Positions 1 through 6,797 of a DNA stretch of 51,888 nucleotides are shown piece after piece. The stretch is from the NCBI GenBank assembly GCA_041750975.1, contig JBGSYN010000129.1, forward strand, positions 1-51,888. Reading direction: 5' to 3'. The notes beneath the pieces were generated by a model. That model was not told the DNA's origin. It did not search any database and saw nothing but the letters and a program-made list of their open reading frames with translations. Position 1 is the first letter of the stretch. The number at the start of each line of letters is the position of its first letter. The stretch comes from JBGSYN01 sp041750975 (GTDB lineage: Bacteria > Pseudomonadota > Alphaproteobacteria > Geminicoccales > Geminicoccaceae). A program made the position numbers and the translations under genes.

Positions 1-1
1 C

Positions 2-148
2 GTCGCCGCCGATCCGGCTTTCCGCTTCGAGCCCTTGGAGCCCATCATCGTCAAGGGCAAGCGCGATCCCGTACGTGTTTTCGCCGCGAAGCGCGGCGCC
101 AACCGGAATTCAGCGCGCCCGGCCAGGATTGAGCGTAAGGCTTCTTGA
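2..148 (+). CDS. C-terminal end of a class III adenylate/guanylate cyclase-domain protein (partial)
   Basis: Only the last 48 codons are in the window; the gene enters from the left edge and stops at TGA 146-148. The visible residues include FEPLEPIIVKGKRDPVRVF, which resembles the extreme C-terminus of class III nucleotide cyclase catalytic domains, where a 'VKGKxxPVxVF' strand closes the fold. Such domains make cyclic AMP or GMP, or are signalling modules fused to ATPase/TPR regions. The basic tail after this strand (RGANRNSARPARIERKAS) is not conserved in my knowledge of the family. Catalytic residues lie outside the window, so activity cannot be judged. Confidence 0.6.
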   Translation, partial: VAADPAFRFEPLEPIIVKGKRDPVRVFAAKRGANRNSARPARIERKAS

Positions 149-205
149 GGGGTCACCGCCCCCTCAAGCTCCCGGATCGGTTGAGAAGGCGGAGCGTTTG
201 CCTGA

Positions 206-967
206 TCAGGCAGCGCGGAGGTGGTCGAGGATCGCTGCGTCGAGTTCGGGACCGCTGAGGCCTGCTTCCTTGCTGCCGAGCTTGACCTTGATCTCGCCCA
301 TCAGATCGCCGACCAGCGCGTCGAGCCCCTTTTCGTTCGTGAATTTTGGCTCGCCGCCGGCGATGCCGGATTCCTTTGTGCCGTTCCGGTTTGCAACCAG
401 CGCTTCAGCCGCATGATCCACAGCAAACCTCGCCTTTTCGGCTTCGGTCTCCTCTGCCATCTCGACCAGGAAGCGGAGCTGGGAGGCACCGAGCTCGAGC
501 ACGCTCCCCGGCGTCGGACGATGCCGCAAGATCGTCGTCAACCGATCCTCGGCGAGCTTCCGCTCATGATTGAGCCTGCCGCGATACCGGCCCAGGGTCG
601 CCAATGTCGGGTATCGTTGCCGGTCGGCCGCATCGTCGGGTTTGTTCATGTCACCGCTCATGACGGCCCGTTCCATCGCCTCCAGCTCCAGCCGGTCGAG
701 CCGCCGAAGCTTGATCATGACCAGCACCAGGCTCTCGACAAGCTCCGATTCGAGCCGGTCCTCGGGCGCATGGCGCCGCACATAGCCAAAGCGAATGCCG
801 GCTGCGATGTGGGTTTATTCGTCGCTCAACGCCGCATGCGCACCGAGCACGGCATGCCGCACCGCGTTCTGCGACGACCTCGCCTTTCCCGCCGCGGTCA
901 CCGGGCCGTTCGACTTCGCTCAGTTGATCCTGGATGCCCTGCTCTGCGCTGGTGTAGTTGTTGACAC
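206..967 (-). pseudogene. Decayed gene with two in-frame nonsense codons, family with an INGAKSxGPxT...GKxRSxxN signature
   Basis: Read on the minus strand from a GTG at 967, one frame gives RASRIN, a TGA (922-920), then AKSNGPVTAAGKARSSQNAV, LGAHAALSDE, a TAA (817-815), and an open stretch to the stop at 206. The first part matches the N-terminal signature of a widespread proteobacterial protein family of unknown function ('INGAKSxGPxTxxGKxRSxxNAxxHG'). The TGA falls exactly where that family has Gly, so one base change (GGA to TGA) explains it. The downstream part (ELVESLVLVMIKLRRLDRLE) also fits the family layout. Frame is preserved throughout, so decay is by nonsense mutation, not frameshift. 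The 3' part (781-206) could still be made from an internal GTG. It is not obviously linked to its neighbours. Confidence 0.7.
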
Positions 968-1035
968 AGGCGTTTCCTTGCTGTTGGCCTAGTTGATGTG
1001 CTTATATTCCTTTTCCATTTTTTCAATCAAGGGTT

Positions 1036-1530
1036 GTGCCGTTGATCAATCCGCGCGTGTCCGCTCCAGGCGATATCCAAATCGTGCCAGCCCAACCGAT
1101 AGACGAGCCGCTTGTGAGGGCGCTGACCGAAAAGGCCTATTCGGGCTATGTGCCCATCATCGGCGGCCCGCCGTTGCCGATGATCGAGAACTATGCGCCA
1201 CGCCTGGCGCGAGGCGAGGTGTGGCTGGCACACCATGGCGGGGAGACGCTGGGGCTGATCGTCATCGACCTCGCCGCGCCCGAATCCGCCCTCATTTTCA
1301 GCGTGGCCGTCGATCCGGATCATCAAGGTCGCGGCGTGGGCTCCCGACTGATGTCCTTCGCCGAAAAGCAGGCAAGGCTCGCGGGGCGGCACGAACTGAG
1401 GCTCTATACCAACGCCAGAATGGAGCGGAACATCTCGATCTACCGCTATCTCGGCTATCGGGAAACGGGGCGAACGGAACTGAAGCATCTTCCGGGAAGC
1501 ATCCGCGTCGACATGGCGAAGACGCTTTGA
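1036..1530 (+). CDS. GNAT-family N-acetyltransferase
   Basis: A 164-residue protein of the GCN5-related N-acetyltransferase fold, which moves an acetyl group from acetyl-CoA to an amine. The acetyl-CoA loop is visible near residues 95-105 as DPDHQGRGVGSRLM (the Q/R-x-x-G-x-G/A motif), preceded by the strand ALIFSVAVDP and followed by the helix/strand ELRLYTN and IYRYLGYRETGR, the usual C-terminal 'YxxxGF' region. The substrate cannot be read from sequence. The chosen start is GTG 1036; a second GTG at 1057 would remove seven residues. It stands alone, facing away from the pseudogene and convergent with the tRNA gene. Confidence 0.85.
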   Translation: MPLINPRVSAPGDIQIVPAQPIDEPLVRALTEKAYSGYVPIIGGPPLPMIENYAPRLARGEVWLAHHGGETLGLIVIDLAAPESALIFSVAVDPDHQGRGVGSRLMSFAEKQARLAGRHELRLYTNARMERNISIYRYLGYRETGRTELKHLPGSIRVDMAKTL

Positions 1531-1644
1531 CGCGAATTTCGATCGCCCCAAATCCACAAGGACAAGAGCCAAGAAGCCTATCCCAAACCCGCGACCGGCG
1601 TCACGACGAAGACTGTATGCCCGGGCTCGAACCCTTAAGCCTGC

Positions 1645-1721
1645 TGGTCGGAGCGGCGGGATTTGAACCCACGACCCTCAGTCCCCCAGACTGATGCGCT
1701 ACCAGGCTGCGCTACGCTCCG
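1645..1721 (-). tRNA. tRNA-Pro (anticodon GGG)
   Basis: The minus strand folds as a full cloverleaf. The acceptor stem CGGAGCG pairs with CGCTCCG; the D arm is GCGC-AGCCTGGTA-GCGC; the anticodon stem TCAGT/ACTGA encloses the loop CTGGGGG with GGG in the anticodon position; and the T arm GTGGG-TTCAAAT-CCCGC is canonical. The discriminator A and an encoded CCA occupy 1648-1645. Length with CCA is 77 nt. It lies just downstream of, and in the same direction as, the MerR-type gene. Confidence 0.96.
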
Positions 1722-1764
1722 TGCCCAAGGCAGAGATGGCGTATAGCGGGAAACGGCGGGGGGT

Positions 1765-2253
1765 TCAATGTTGTCCGGCGCGGGTGCGTTCGAGCACGTT
1801 CATGATGTCGTGCAGATCGTCGCGCAGCTCGCTCAGGCGGACCCGCCAATCGGTGTCTTCGCTCGGCACCGGCCGCGGCGCCGGCAAGGGTTTCGGCGAA
1901 TTGTCCCGTGGGGGGCCCGGCCGGGCCGCCAACGCGGCCGAAGGCGTATTTTCCGAGCGGAGCCTGCGGCCGCGAAGGTGACGTTGGGCACCCTTGATGG
2001 TGTAGCCCTCGTCGTAGAGCAGGGTGCGGATCTGCTTCAGGACCTCGACATCCTCCGGCCGATAATAGCGCCGGCCGCCGCCGCGCTTGAGGGGGCGCAC
2101 TTGCGGGAACTTGCTTTCCCAGAAACGGAGCACGTGCTGCGCCACTTCCAATTCGTCCGCGACCTCGCTGATGGTGCGAAAGGCGCCCGAGGCTTTGGCC
2201 GGGCGGACAGATGATTCCGCGGCCTGCAAACCGTCGTTCAGGGTTTCGGTCAT
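1765..2253 (-). CDS. MerR-family transcriptional regulator linked to ihfA
   Basis: A 162-residue protein with an N-terminal winged helix-turn-helix of the MerR type around residues 25-95: FRTISEVADELEVAQHVLRF, then the wing region RGGGRRYYRPEDVEVL. The C-terminal part is Pro/Arg-rich and ends in a short helix (WRVRLSELRDDLHDIMNVLE) that could dimerise. There is no cysteine cluster for metal sensing. The start overlaps the end of ihfA by four bases (ATGA), so the two are probably translationally coupled. A MerR gene directly after ihfA is a recurring alphaproteobacterial arrangement. Its targets are unknown. Confidence 0.88.
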   Translation of the reverse strand: MTETLNDGLQAAESSVRPAKASGAFRTISEVADELEVAQHVLRFWESKFPQVRPLKRGGGRRYYRPEDVEVLKQIRTLLYDEGYTIKGAQRHLRGRRLRSENTPSAALAARPGPPRDNSPKPLPAPRPVPSEDTDWRVRLSELRDDLHDIMNVLERTRAGQH

Positions 2254-2558
2254 GACGCGCTCCTGGCGACGAGGTTGATCCGATCCTTGAGGACCTGCGA
2301 GGCGCGAAAGACGAGGACCCGCCGCGGTTCGATCGGCACTTCGTCGCCGGTTTTGGGATTGCGGCCGACCCGATGGCCCTTCTCGCGCACGGTGAAGGTG
2401 CCGAAGGAGGAAATCTTGACCATGCCGTCGCGTACCAGGGAGTTGGCCATTTCCGACAGGATGGCGTCGACGAGTTCCGACGATTCGCTGCGCGACAAGC
2501 CTACTTCCTGATAGACCGATTCGGCGAGTTGCGCCCGCGTGATAGTCTTGCCCGCCAT
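2250..2558 (-). CDS. ihfA: Integration host factor subunit alpha
   Basis: A 102-residue DNA-bending protein of the HU/IHF family. It shows the N-terminal helices (TITRAQLAESVYQEVGLSRS, followed by SSELVDAIL), the saddle strand VKISSFGTFTVREKG and the beta-arm with the signature RVGRNPKTGDEVPIEPRRV. Placement next to fabH and a MerR gene supports IHF alpha over HU. With IHF beta it would bend DNA at promoters, including sigma-54 promoters such as the one proposed at 11629. A promoter is proposed immediately upstream at 2589-2617. Confidence 0.94.
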   Translation of the reverse strand: MAGKTITRAQLAESVYQEVGLSRSESSELVDAILSEMANSLVRDGMVKISSFGTFTVREKGHRVGRNPKTGDEVPIEPRRVLVFRASQVLKDRINLVARSAS

Positions 2559-2588
2559 CGCGTGCTCCTCAGGGTCACCGCGACAAAA

Positions 2589-2617
2589 AACCTAGTCGGT
2601 CCAAAGGCTTGTGTCAA
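2589..2617 (-). promoter_or_regulatory. Putative sigma-70 promoter of ihfA
   Basis: On the minus strand an exact TTGACA (2617-2612) is followed after 17 bases by TAGGTT (2594-2589), 30 bases before the ihfA start codon. The -35 is perfect and the spacing ideal, but the -10 matches only half of TATAAT. It lies in the 114-bp gap between fabH and ihfA, so ihfA-merR could be transcribed apart from the upstream operon. Confidence 0.45.
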
Positions 2618-2672
2618 CATTCAGACACCTCGGCTGCGTCATCGGCCAGGTCGTCGATGGCGGATCAGCGCC

Positions 2673-3647
2673 TCAGGACCAGCGCAGCAGGGCAGCACCC
2701 CAGGCAAAACCGCCGCCCATCGCACTGACGACTACGAGATCGCCCGCATCGAGCCGGCCATCGCCATAGGCTTGGTCGAGAGCAAGCGGGATCGAGGCCG
2801 CCGACGTGTTAGCGTGATGTTCCACCGTGCTCACCACTTTGGCCTCAGCGATGCCGAGCCGTTTGCCGACCGCATCGATGATCCGCCGGTTGGCCTGGTG
2901 CGGCACCAGCCAGTCGACATCGTCGGTCGCGAGGCCGACCTGTTCCAGCACCGCGACCGCGCTGGCGGCAAGCTGCACCACGGCATGCCGGAAGACCTCG
3001 CGACCGTTCATCCGCAAATGCCCGACCGTGCCGGTTTGGGAGACACCGCCATCGACATAGAGGTGGTCGTAGTGCTGCCCGTCGGCGGCGAGATGCGTCG
3101 CCAGCAACCCCTTGTCGAAGCAGGTGCCCGGTTGCTCGGAGGCTTCCAGGACCACGGCACCGGCGCCGTCGCCGAAGAGGACGCAGGTGGATCGGTCCTG
3201 CCAATCGAGAATGCGGGAAAATGTTTCGGCACCGACCACCAGCGCCGTCCGCGCCTGCCCCGCCTTGATGAAATTGTCGGCCGTGGCGAGCGCGTAGGCG
3301 AAGCCGGCGCAGACCGCCTGGATGTCGAAGGCGATCGCCGGACCCATGCCGAGCTTGCGCTGGATCGCCGTGGCGGTGGCGGGAAAGGTGTTGTCGGGGG
3401 TGGAGGTCGCCACGATCAGGAGATCGATCTCCTCGGCACTGCGCCCGGCCCGGACCATCGCGTTCCTGCAGGCGGCCACGCCCAGATCCGAGGTGACCTC
3501 GCCCACGGCGGCGATGCGGCGCTCGGCGATCCCGGTGCGATCGCGGATCCATTCATCCGAGGTATCGAGCGTCTGCGCGAGCTCGTCATTGGAAACGATG
3601 CGGGCCGGCAGATAGCTGCCGACACCGGTAATGAGGGAACGGATCAT
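2673..3647 (-). CDS. fabH: Beta-ketoacyl-ACP synthase III
   Basis: A 324-residue condensing enzyme that joins acetyl-CoA (or another acyl-CoA) with malonyl-ACP to start fatty-acid synthesis in the cytoplasm. The catalytic triad is visible: Cys at about residue 113 in IQAVCAGFAYAL, His in WLVPHQANRRI and Asn in EHHANTSAASIP. The C-terminal GGGFAWGAALLRW is typical. The start is ATG 3647, six bases after plsX, so they form one operon. Length is normal for the family. Confidence 0.97.
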   Translation of the reverse strand: MIRSLITGVGSYLPARIVSNDELAQTLDTSDEWIRDRTGIAERRIAAVGEVTSDLGVAACRNAMVRAGRSAEEIDLLIVATSTPDNTFPATATAIQRKLGMGPAIAFDIQAVCAGFAYALATADNFIKAGQARTALVVGAETFSRILDWQDRSTCVLFGDGAGAVVLEASEQPGTCFDKGLLATHLAADGQHYDHLYVDGGVSQTGTVGHLRMNGREVFRHAVVQLAASAVAVLEQVGLATDDVDWLVPHQANRRIIDAVGKRLGIAEAKVVSTVEHHANTSAASIPLALDQAYGDGRLDAGDLVVVSAMGGGFAWGAALLRWS

Positions 3648-3653
3648 GCTTGG

Positions 3654-4697
3654 CTAGGAGGCGGCGAGTTGGGCTTCGCTCGGGCTCGTCTGGGCGAAGG
3701 GGCCCATCTCGTCGGCGATCCGCTCGAGCGTGCCTTTCTGGACGACGTCGACCGCAGCCTTGATCGCCGAGCAGAAGCCGAGGGCGTCGGCGCCGCCATG
3801 GCTTTTGACGACCACGCCGTTGAGGCCGAGGAACATCGCACCGTTGTAGCGCCTCGGATCGAAGCGTTCCCGAAGCTTGGCGAGGGCCGGTTTGGCGATC
3901 AGGTAGGCGAGCCTGCTGCGCAGGCTGCTGGTGAAACCCTCGCGCAGCGATGCCGCCATCAGCCGGGCCGCACCTTCGGCGGTCTTCAATGCCACATTGC
4001 CGGTAAAGCCGTCGGTGACGATGACGTCCGCGGCACCGCCCAGAATGCCGTCGCCTTCGACGAAACCAACAAAGTCGATCGGCAGATTGCTGTCTCGAAT
4101 GAGCGCTGCGGCGGCGCGCACGACATCGTCGCCCTTGACCTCTTCGGTCCCGACATTGAGCAGTGCCACCTTGGGCTCGGCGACACCCAGCACCGCCCGC
4201 GAGAACACCTCGCCCATGACGGCGAACTGGAACAGCAGTTCGGGCGTGCACTCGATATTGGCGCCGAGGTCGAGCAGGAGCACCGGGCGCGTGCCGGTCG
4301 GCACCACCGCTGCGATGGCAGGGCGATCGATGCCGGGCAGGGTCTTCAGAACGAACTTGGCGATGGCCATCAGTGCCCCGGTATTGCCGGCCGAGACCAC
4401 GGCCGAAGCATCGCCCGCCCGGACCGCGTCGATCGCCAGGCGCATGCTCGAATTGCGGCCATGACGCAGGGCCGCTGAGGGCTTGTCATGCGCTTTGACC
4501 ATGTCGGGCGTATGCCGCAACTCGACCATTCGCGAGAGTGCGGTGCGGCCGCTGAGCAGCGGCTCCACCCTGGTTTGATCGCCGAAGAGGATGAAGTGCA
4601 GCGAGGGCTCCTGCTCCAGCGCCATGGCAGCCCCGGCGATAACGATCTCCGGCGCGTGATCGCCCCCCATGGCATCGAGCGCGATCGTCGGCGCCAT
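3654..4697 (-). CDS. plsX: Phosphate acyltransferase PlsX
   Basis: A 347-residue soluble enzyme that converts acyl-ACP to acyl-phosphate, the acyl donor for the membrane acyltransferase PlsY in phospholipid synthesis. The N-terminus IALDAMGGDHAPEIVIAGA is the hallmark of the family, and VVSAGNTGALMAIA and DLGANIEC are further conserved segments. Its ATG overlaps the last base of the DUF177 stop codon (TGATG), indicating coupled translation. The plsX-fabH order is conserved widely. Confidence 0.97.
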   Translation of the reverse strand: MAPTIALDAMGGDHAPEIVIAGAAMALEQEPSLHFILFGDQTRVEPLLSGRTALSRMVELRHTPDMVKAHDKPSAALRHGRNSSMRLAIDAVRAGDASAVVSAGNTGALMAIAKFVLKTLPGIDRPAIAAVVPTGTRPVLLLDLGANIECTPELLFQFAVMGEVFSRAVLGVAEPKVALLNVGTEEVKGDDVVRAAAALIRDSNLPIDFVGFVEGDGILGGAADVIVTDGFTGNVALKTAEGAARLMAASLREGFTSSLRSRLAYLIAKPALAKLRERFDPRRYNGAMFLGLNGVVVKSHGGADALGFCSAIKAAVDVVQKGTLERIADEMGPFAQTSPSEAQLAAS

Positions 4698-5242
4698 CAG
4701 GCCCCCCCGGCAGCCGCCGGCCGCATGCGCAATGACGCCAGCGGCTTCAATGTCGACGGCTCCTCGTCCGCGTCCGGCGCCGCATCACCGGCGAGATAGG
4801 GCTCCAGCACCTCGTCCGCGTCGGCGGCGCGCGGGTAGGGGTGGAGGGCCAGGGCCAGTTCCTCGGCAACGATCTCGCCCAGATCGAGGCGGCCGCCTTC
4901 GAGCGGCTCCGGCTCCTCATGCAAAGGGTCGAGCTCGATCTCCCTCACAGGTCCCTTCGGAGGGCCGAACAGGCGTTCGATCGCTGCGTCGATCCTGGAT
5001 CGCACCGGCTCGAACGTGACCACGCACTCCTGAACCACGGCAGCTTCAAGCTGTCCAGTGACGCGACACTCGTCCTGACCAGGCCCGGGCGTCACGATGA
5101 CTGTCGCACGAAGGCTGTCGACGGCGTCAATCTCGAAGCGCTTCGCCAGTGCCGCGCACTCCTCGCGCGTTGCGGTAAGCCCGATATGCGTGGCGTCACG
5201 CAGGTTGGAGAGCGGCAGTATCCTGGAAAATTCGTTCAGCAA
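4697..5242 (-). CDS. DUF177 (YceD-like) protein
   Basis: A 181-residue acidic protein resembling the DUF177/YceD family, which sits beside plsX and in many bacteria beside the ribosomal protein L32 gene. Visible family features are the central region VTGQLEAAVVQECVVTFEPV and the acidic stretch DLGEIVAEELALALHPYPR. The usual paired cysteines of YceD are reduced to one Cys in CVVTF plus one in the upstream CRVTG. Known work links YceD relatives to 23S rRNA handling, but that is not shown here. No rpmF lies between it and plsX, as is usual in alphaproteobacteria. Confidence 0.85.
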   Translation of the reverse strand: MLNEFSRILPLSNLRDATHIGLTATREECAALAKRFEIDAVDSLRATVIVTPGPGQDECRVTGQLEAAVVQECVVTFEPVRSRIDAAIERLFGPPKGPVREIELDPLHEEPEPLEGGRLDLGEIVAEELALALHPYPRAADADEVLEPYLAGDAAPDADEEPSTLKPLASLRMRPAAAGGA

Positions 5243-5404
5243 GGTTCCGTTCTCCGAGCCCCATGTGATTTACGCTCGGCTCAGCTGGTCGCCTTCAATT
5301 TGACGATTTCGATCCAATGGCGAAATGGACCGTTGTCGATCGTGGACGAGGCAAGACCCAACGTTAGGCAGCGATGCCAGACTGGTCAACGATTTTGGCC
5401 CCGG

Positions 5405-5998
5405 TCAAGGATATTGGTTGCCGGCCGGCTCGGCCCTTGAGACGTCGATGATCCCGCGCAAAAGATCGGCATCGCTGACGCCTTGAAGCAGCCGGTCGGT
5501 TTGCAGCAGATCCTCCGCGAGCTTCTTCATCGACGGCGCTTCCGCCGCCGTTCCGTGGAAATAGCGCGTCAGATGCTTCGCCAGGTCGTTGCGGTCACCG
5601 CGATCGATCGGCCCGTCGAGTTCCCTGGCGCGGGCGAGGAAACTGCCGGCCATGCGTTTGATATATTTCCCGACCTTGAGGTCGCCGACGCCCTGTTCCC
5701 GCACCGACCCGTCCATGTCGGCGAACATGACGTTGAAAATCTCCTGGGCCATCGCGACCCCTGCCGGACCCGCCTGGCGCAGACGCCGCATCAGCAGCAT
5801 CGCTTCGAGCCCGACCGCCTCGAACCGCCCGTCATGGGTGTCCGGAACGCCCCATTCCTGATAGAGGACGGGCCGGCGGGCGCGGGCTACGATCTGTCGA
5901 TAAGCTTCAAACGCCGTTGCGCGGCGCTGGCGGGCCTCGCCTTTGGCCGGCCAGAAACGGCGCCACCAGCCCCGCTTCTGGCCTACAAGGCCGTCCAT
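5405..5998 (-). CDS. Ubiquinol-cytochrome c chaperone family protein (CBP3-like)
   Basis: A 197-residue protein related to mitochondrial CBP3/UQCC1, which helps assemble cytochrome b of the bc1 complex. Supporting segments are YQEWGVPDTHDGRFEAVGL, MAQEIFNVMFADMDGSVRE, GDLKVGKYIKRM and the C-terminal helix DLAKHLTRYFHG. The location between bamE and the DUF177 gene is the standard alphaproteobacterial one. No signal peptide or membrane segment is evident, so it acts in the cytoplasm, probably at the inner membrane surface. It is separated from the DUF177 gene by 162 bp. Confidence 0.88.
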   Translation of the reverse strand: MDGLVGQKRGWWRRFWPAKGEARQRRATAFEAYRQIVARARRPVLYQEWGVPDTHDGRFEAVGLEAMLLMRRLRQAGPAGVAMAQEIFNVMFADMDGSVREQGVGDLKVGKYIKRMAGSFLARARELDGPIDRGDRNDLAKHLTRYFHGTAAEAPSMKKLAEDLLQTDRLLQGVSDADLLRGIIDVSRAEPAGNQYP

Positions 5999-6094
5999 TG
6001 CCGGCGCGTTAGCGATATGTTGTGAATTTTGGATATATGCTACCTCCGGTAGTAGGTCTAATAACCCAGATCCGTGTCTTCAGCTGTTGCAGAG

Positions 6095-6613
6095 ATGGTA
6101 TTGAAACGAATGAAATCCACGGCTCCAGCTGTCAGCGAATGGCGGCGGCGCAATCTGAGCCTAGCTTGTCTCCTGATCGGGATAATGAGCGGCCTCGCCG
6201 GTTGCAGTCCCCAAATTAACAATCACGGCCACCGTATCGATCCCGGCGCTTTGAGCCAGATCCAACCAGGTCGGACAGGCAAGCAGGAGGTTATCGGCAT
6301 TCTCGGCTCCCCCTCCTCGATCAGCACCTTCGATGACGAACGCTGGTACTACATCTCGCAGAAGACCGAGAGCTATTCGTTCTATATCAACGACATCACC
6401 CAGCAGGATGTCGTCACCATCAATTTCGACGCCAGTGGCTTGGTTTCGGGGGTCGACGAGCATGGCATGGAACTGGCGAAAGCGATAGAGCCGGTCGATG
6501 ACGAGACCCCGACGCTCGGCAAGGATCTGACCTTGCTCGAACAGTTCGTCGGCAATATCGGACGGTTCGAGACCGGCGAGTCAGCCGCGGCTCCGGCCTC
6601 GCGACTGCCCTAG
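6095..6613 (+). CDS. bamE: Outer-membrane assembly lipoprotein BamE (SmpA/OmlA)
   Basis: A lipoprotein of the BAM complex, which inserts beta-barrel proteins into the outer membrane. A signal sequence (LSLACLLIGIMSGLAGC) ends in a lipobox with Cys in GLAGCSP. The mature part has the SmpA/OmlA fold: GALSQIQPGRTGKQEVIGIL, GSPSSISTFDDERWYYI and the closing VVTINFDASGLV. In-frame starts exist at GTG 6074, ATG 6095 and ATG 6110; I use 6095, but 6110 also gives a normal lipoprotein signal. It is divergent from the cytochrome c chaperone gene, a conserved arrangement. Confidence 0.9.
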   Translation: MVLKRMKSTAPAVSEWRRRNLSLACLLIGIMSGLAGCSPQINNHGHRIDPGALSQIQPGRTGKQEVIGILGSPSSISTFDDERWYYISQKTESYSFYINDITQQDVVTINFDASGLVSGVDEHGMELAKAIEPVDDETPTLGKDLTLLEQFVGNIGRFETGESAAAPASRLP

Positions 6614-6797
6614 CGGTACGAATTCGACGGCAGGTTCCCTTCAGGCGTTAGTCGTGCGTGCCGCTAACCCCGTGATTGCAGTGAATTTTGCCTCTCAATA
6701 AATTGGGCACGATTTGTCGAAGCCAATCCACCAGGGCATTTGCCGGCAAGTCGACCGGACCCGGACGGCGCCGGGCCCGATCATCTTGTCGACGCGC

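Noticed and set aside
206..967. Selenocysteine or other recoding to rescue the pseudogene
   Set aside because: The first stop is UGA, but the second is UAA, and family members have Gly, not Cys or Sec, at the first site.
993..1694. Plus-strand frame running through the GNAT gene into the tRNA
   Set aside because: It is out of frame with the GNAT domain and ends inside the tRNA-Pro gene.
2373..4478. A 701-codon open frame on the plus strand over ihfA, fabH and plsX
   Set aside because: It lies opposite three well-recognised genes; high-G+C codon bias opens the antisense frame and its sequence shows no family.
6614..6797. Rho-independent terminator between bamE and hppA
   Set aside because: Short G+C-rich inverted repeats exist but none has a stable stem followed by a T-run.
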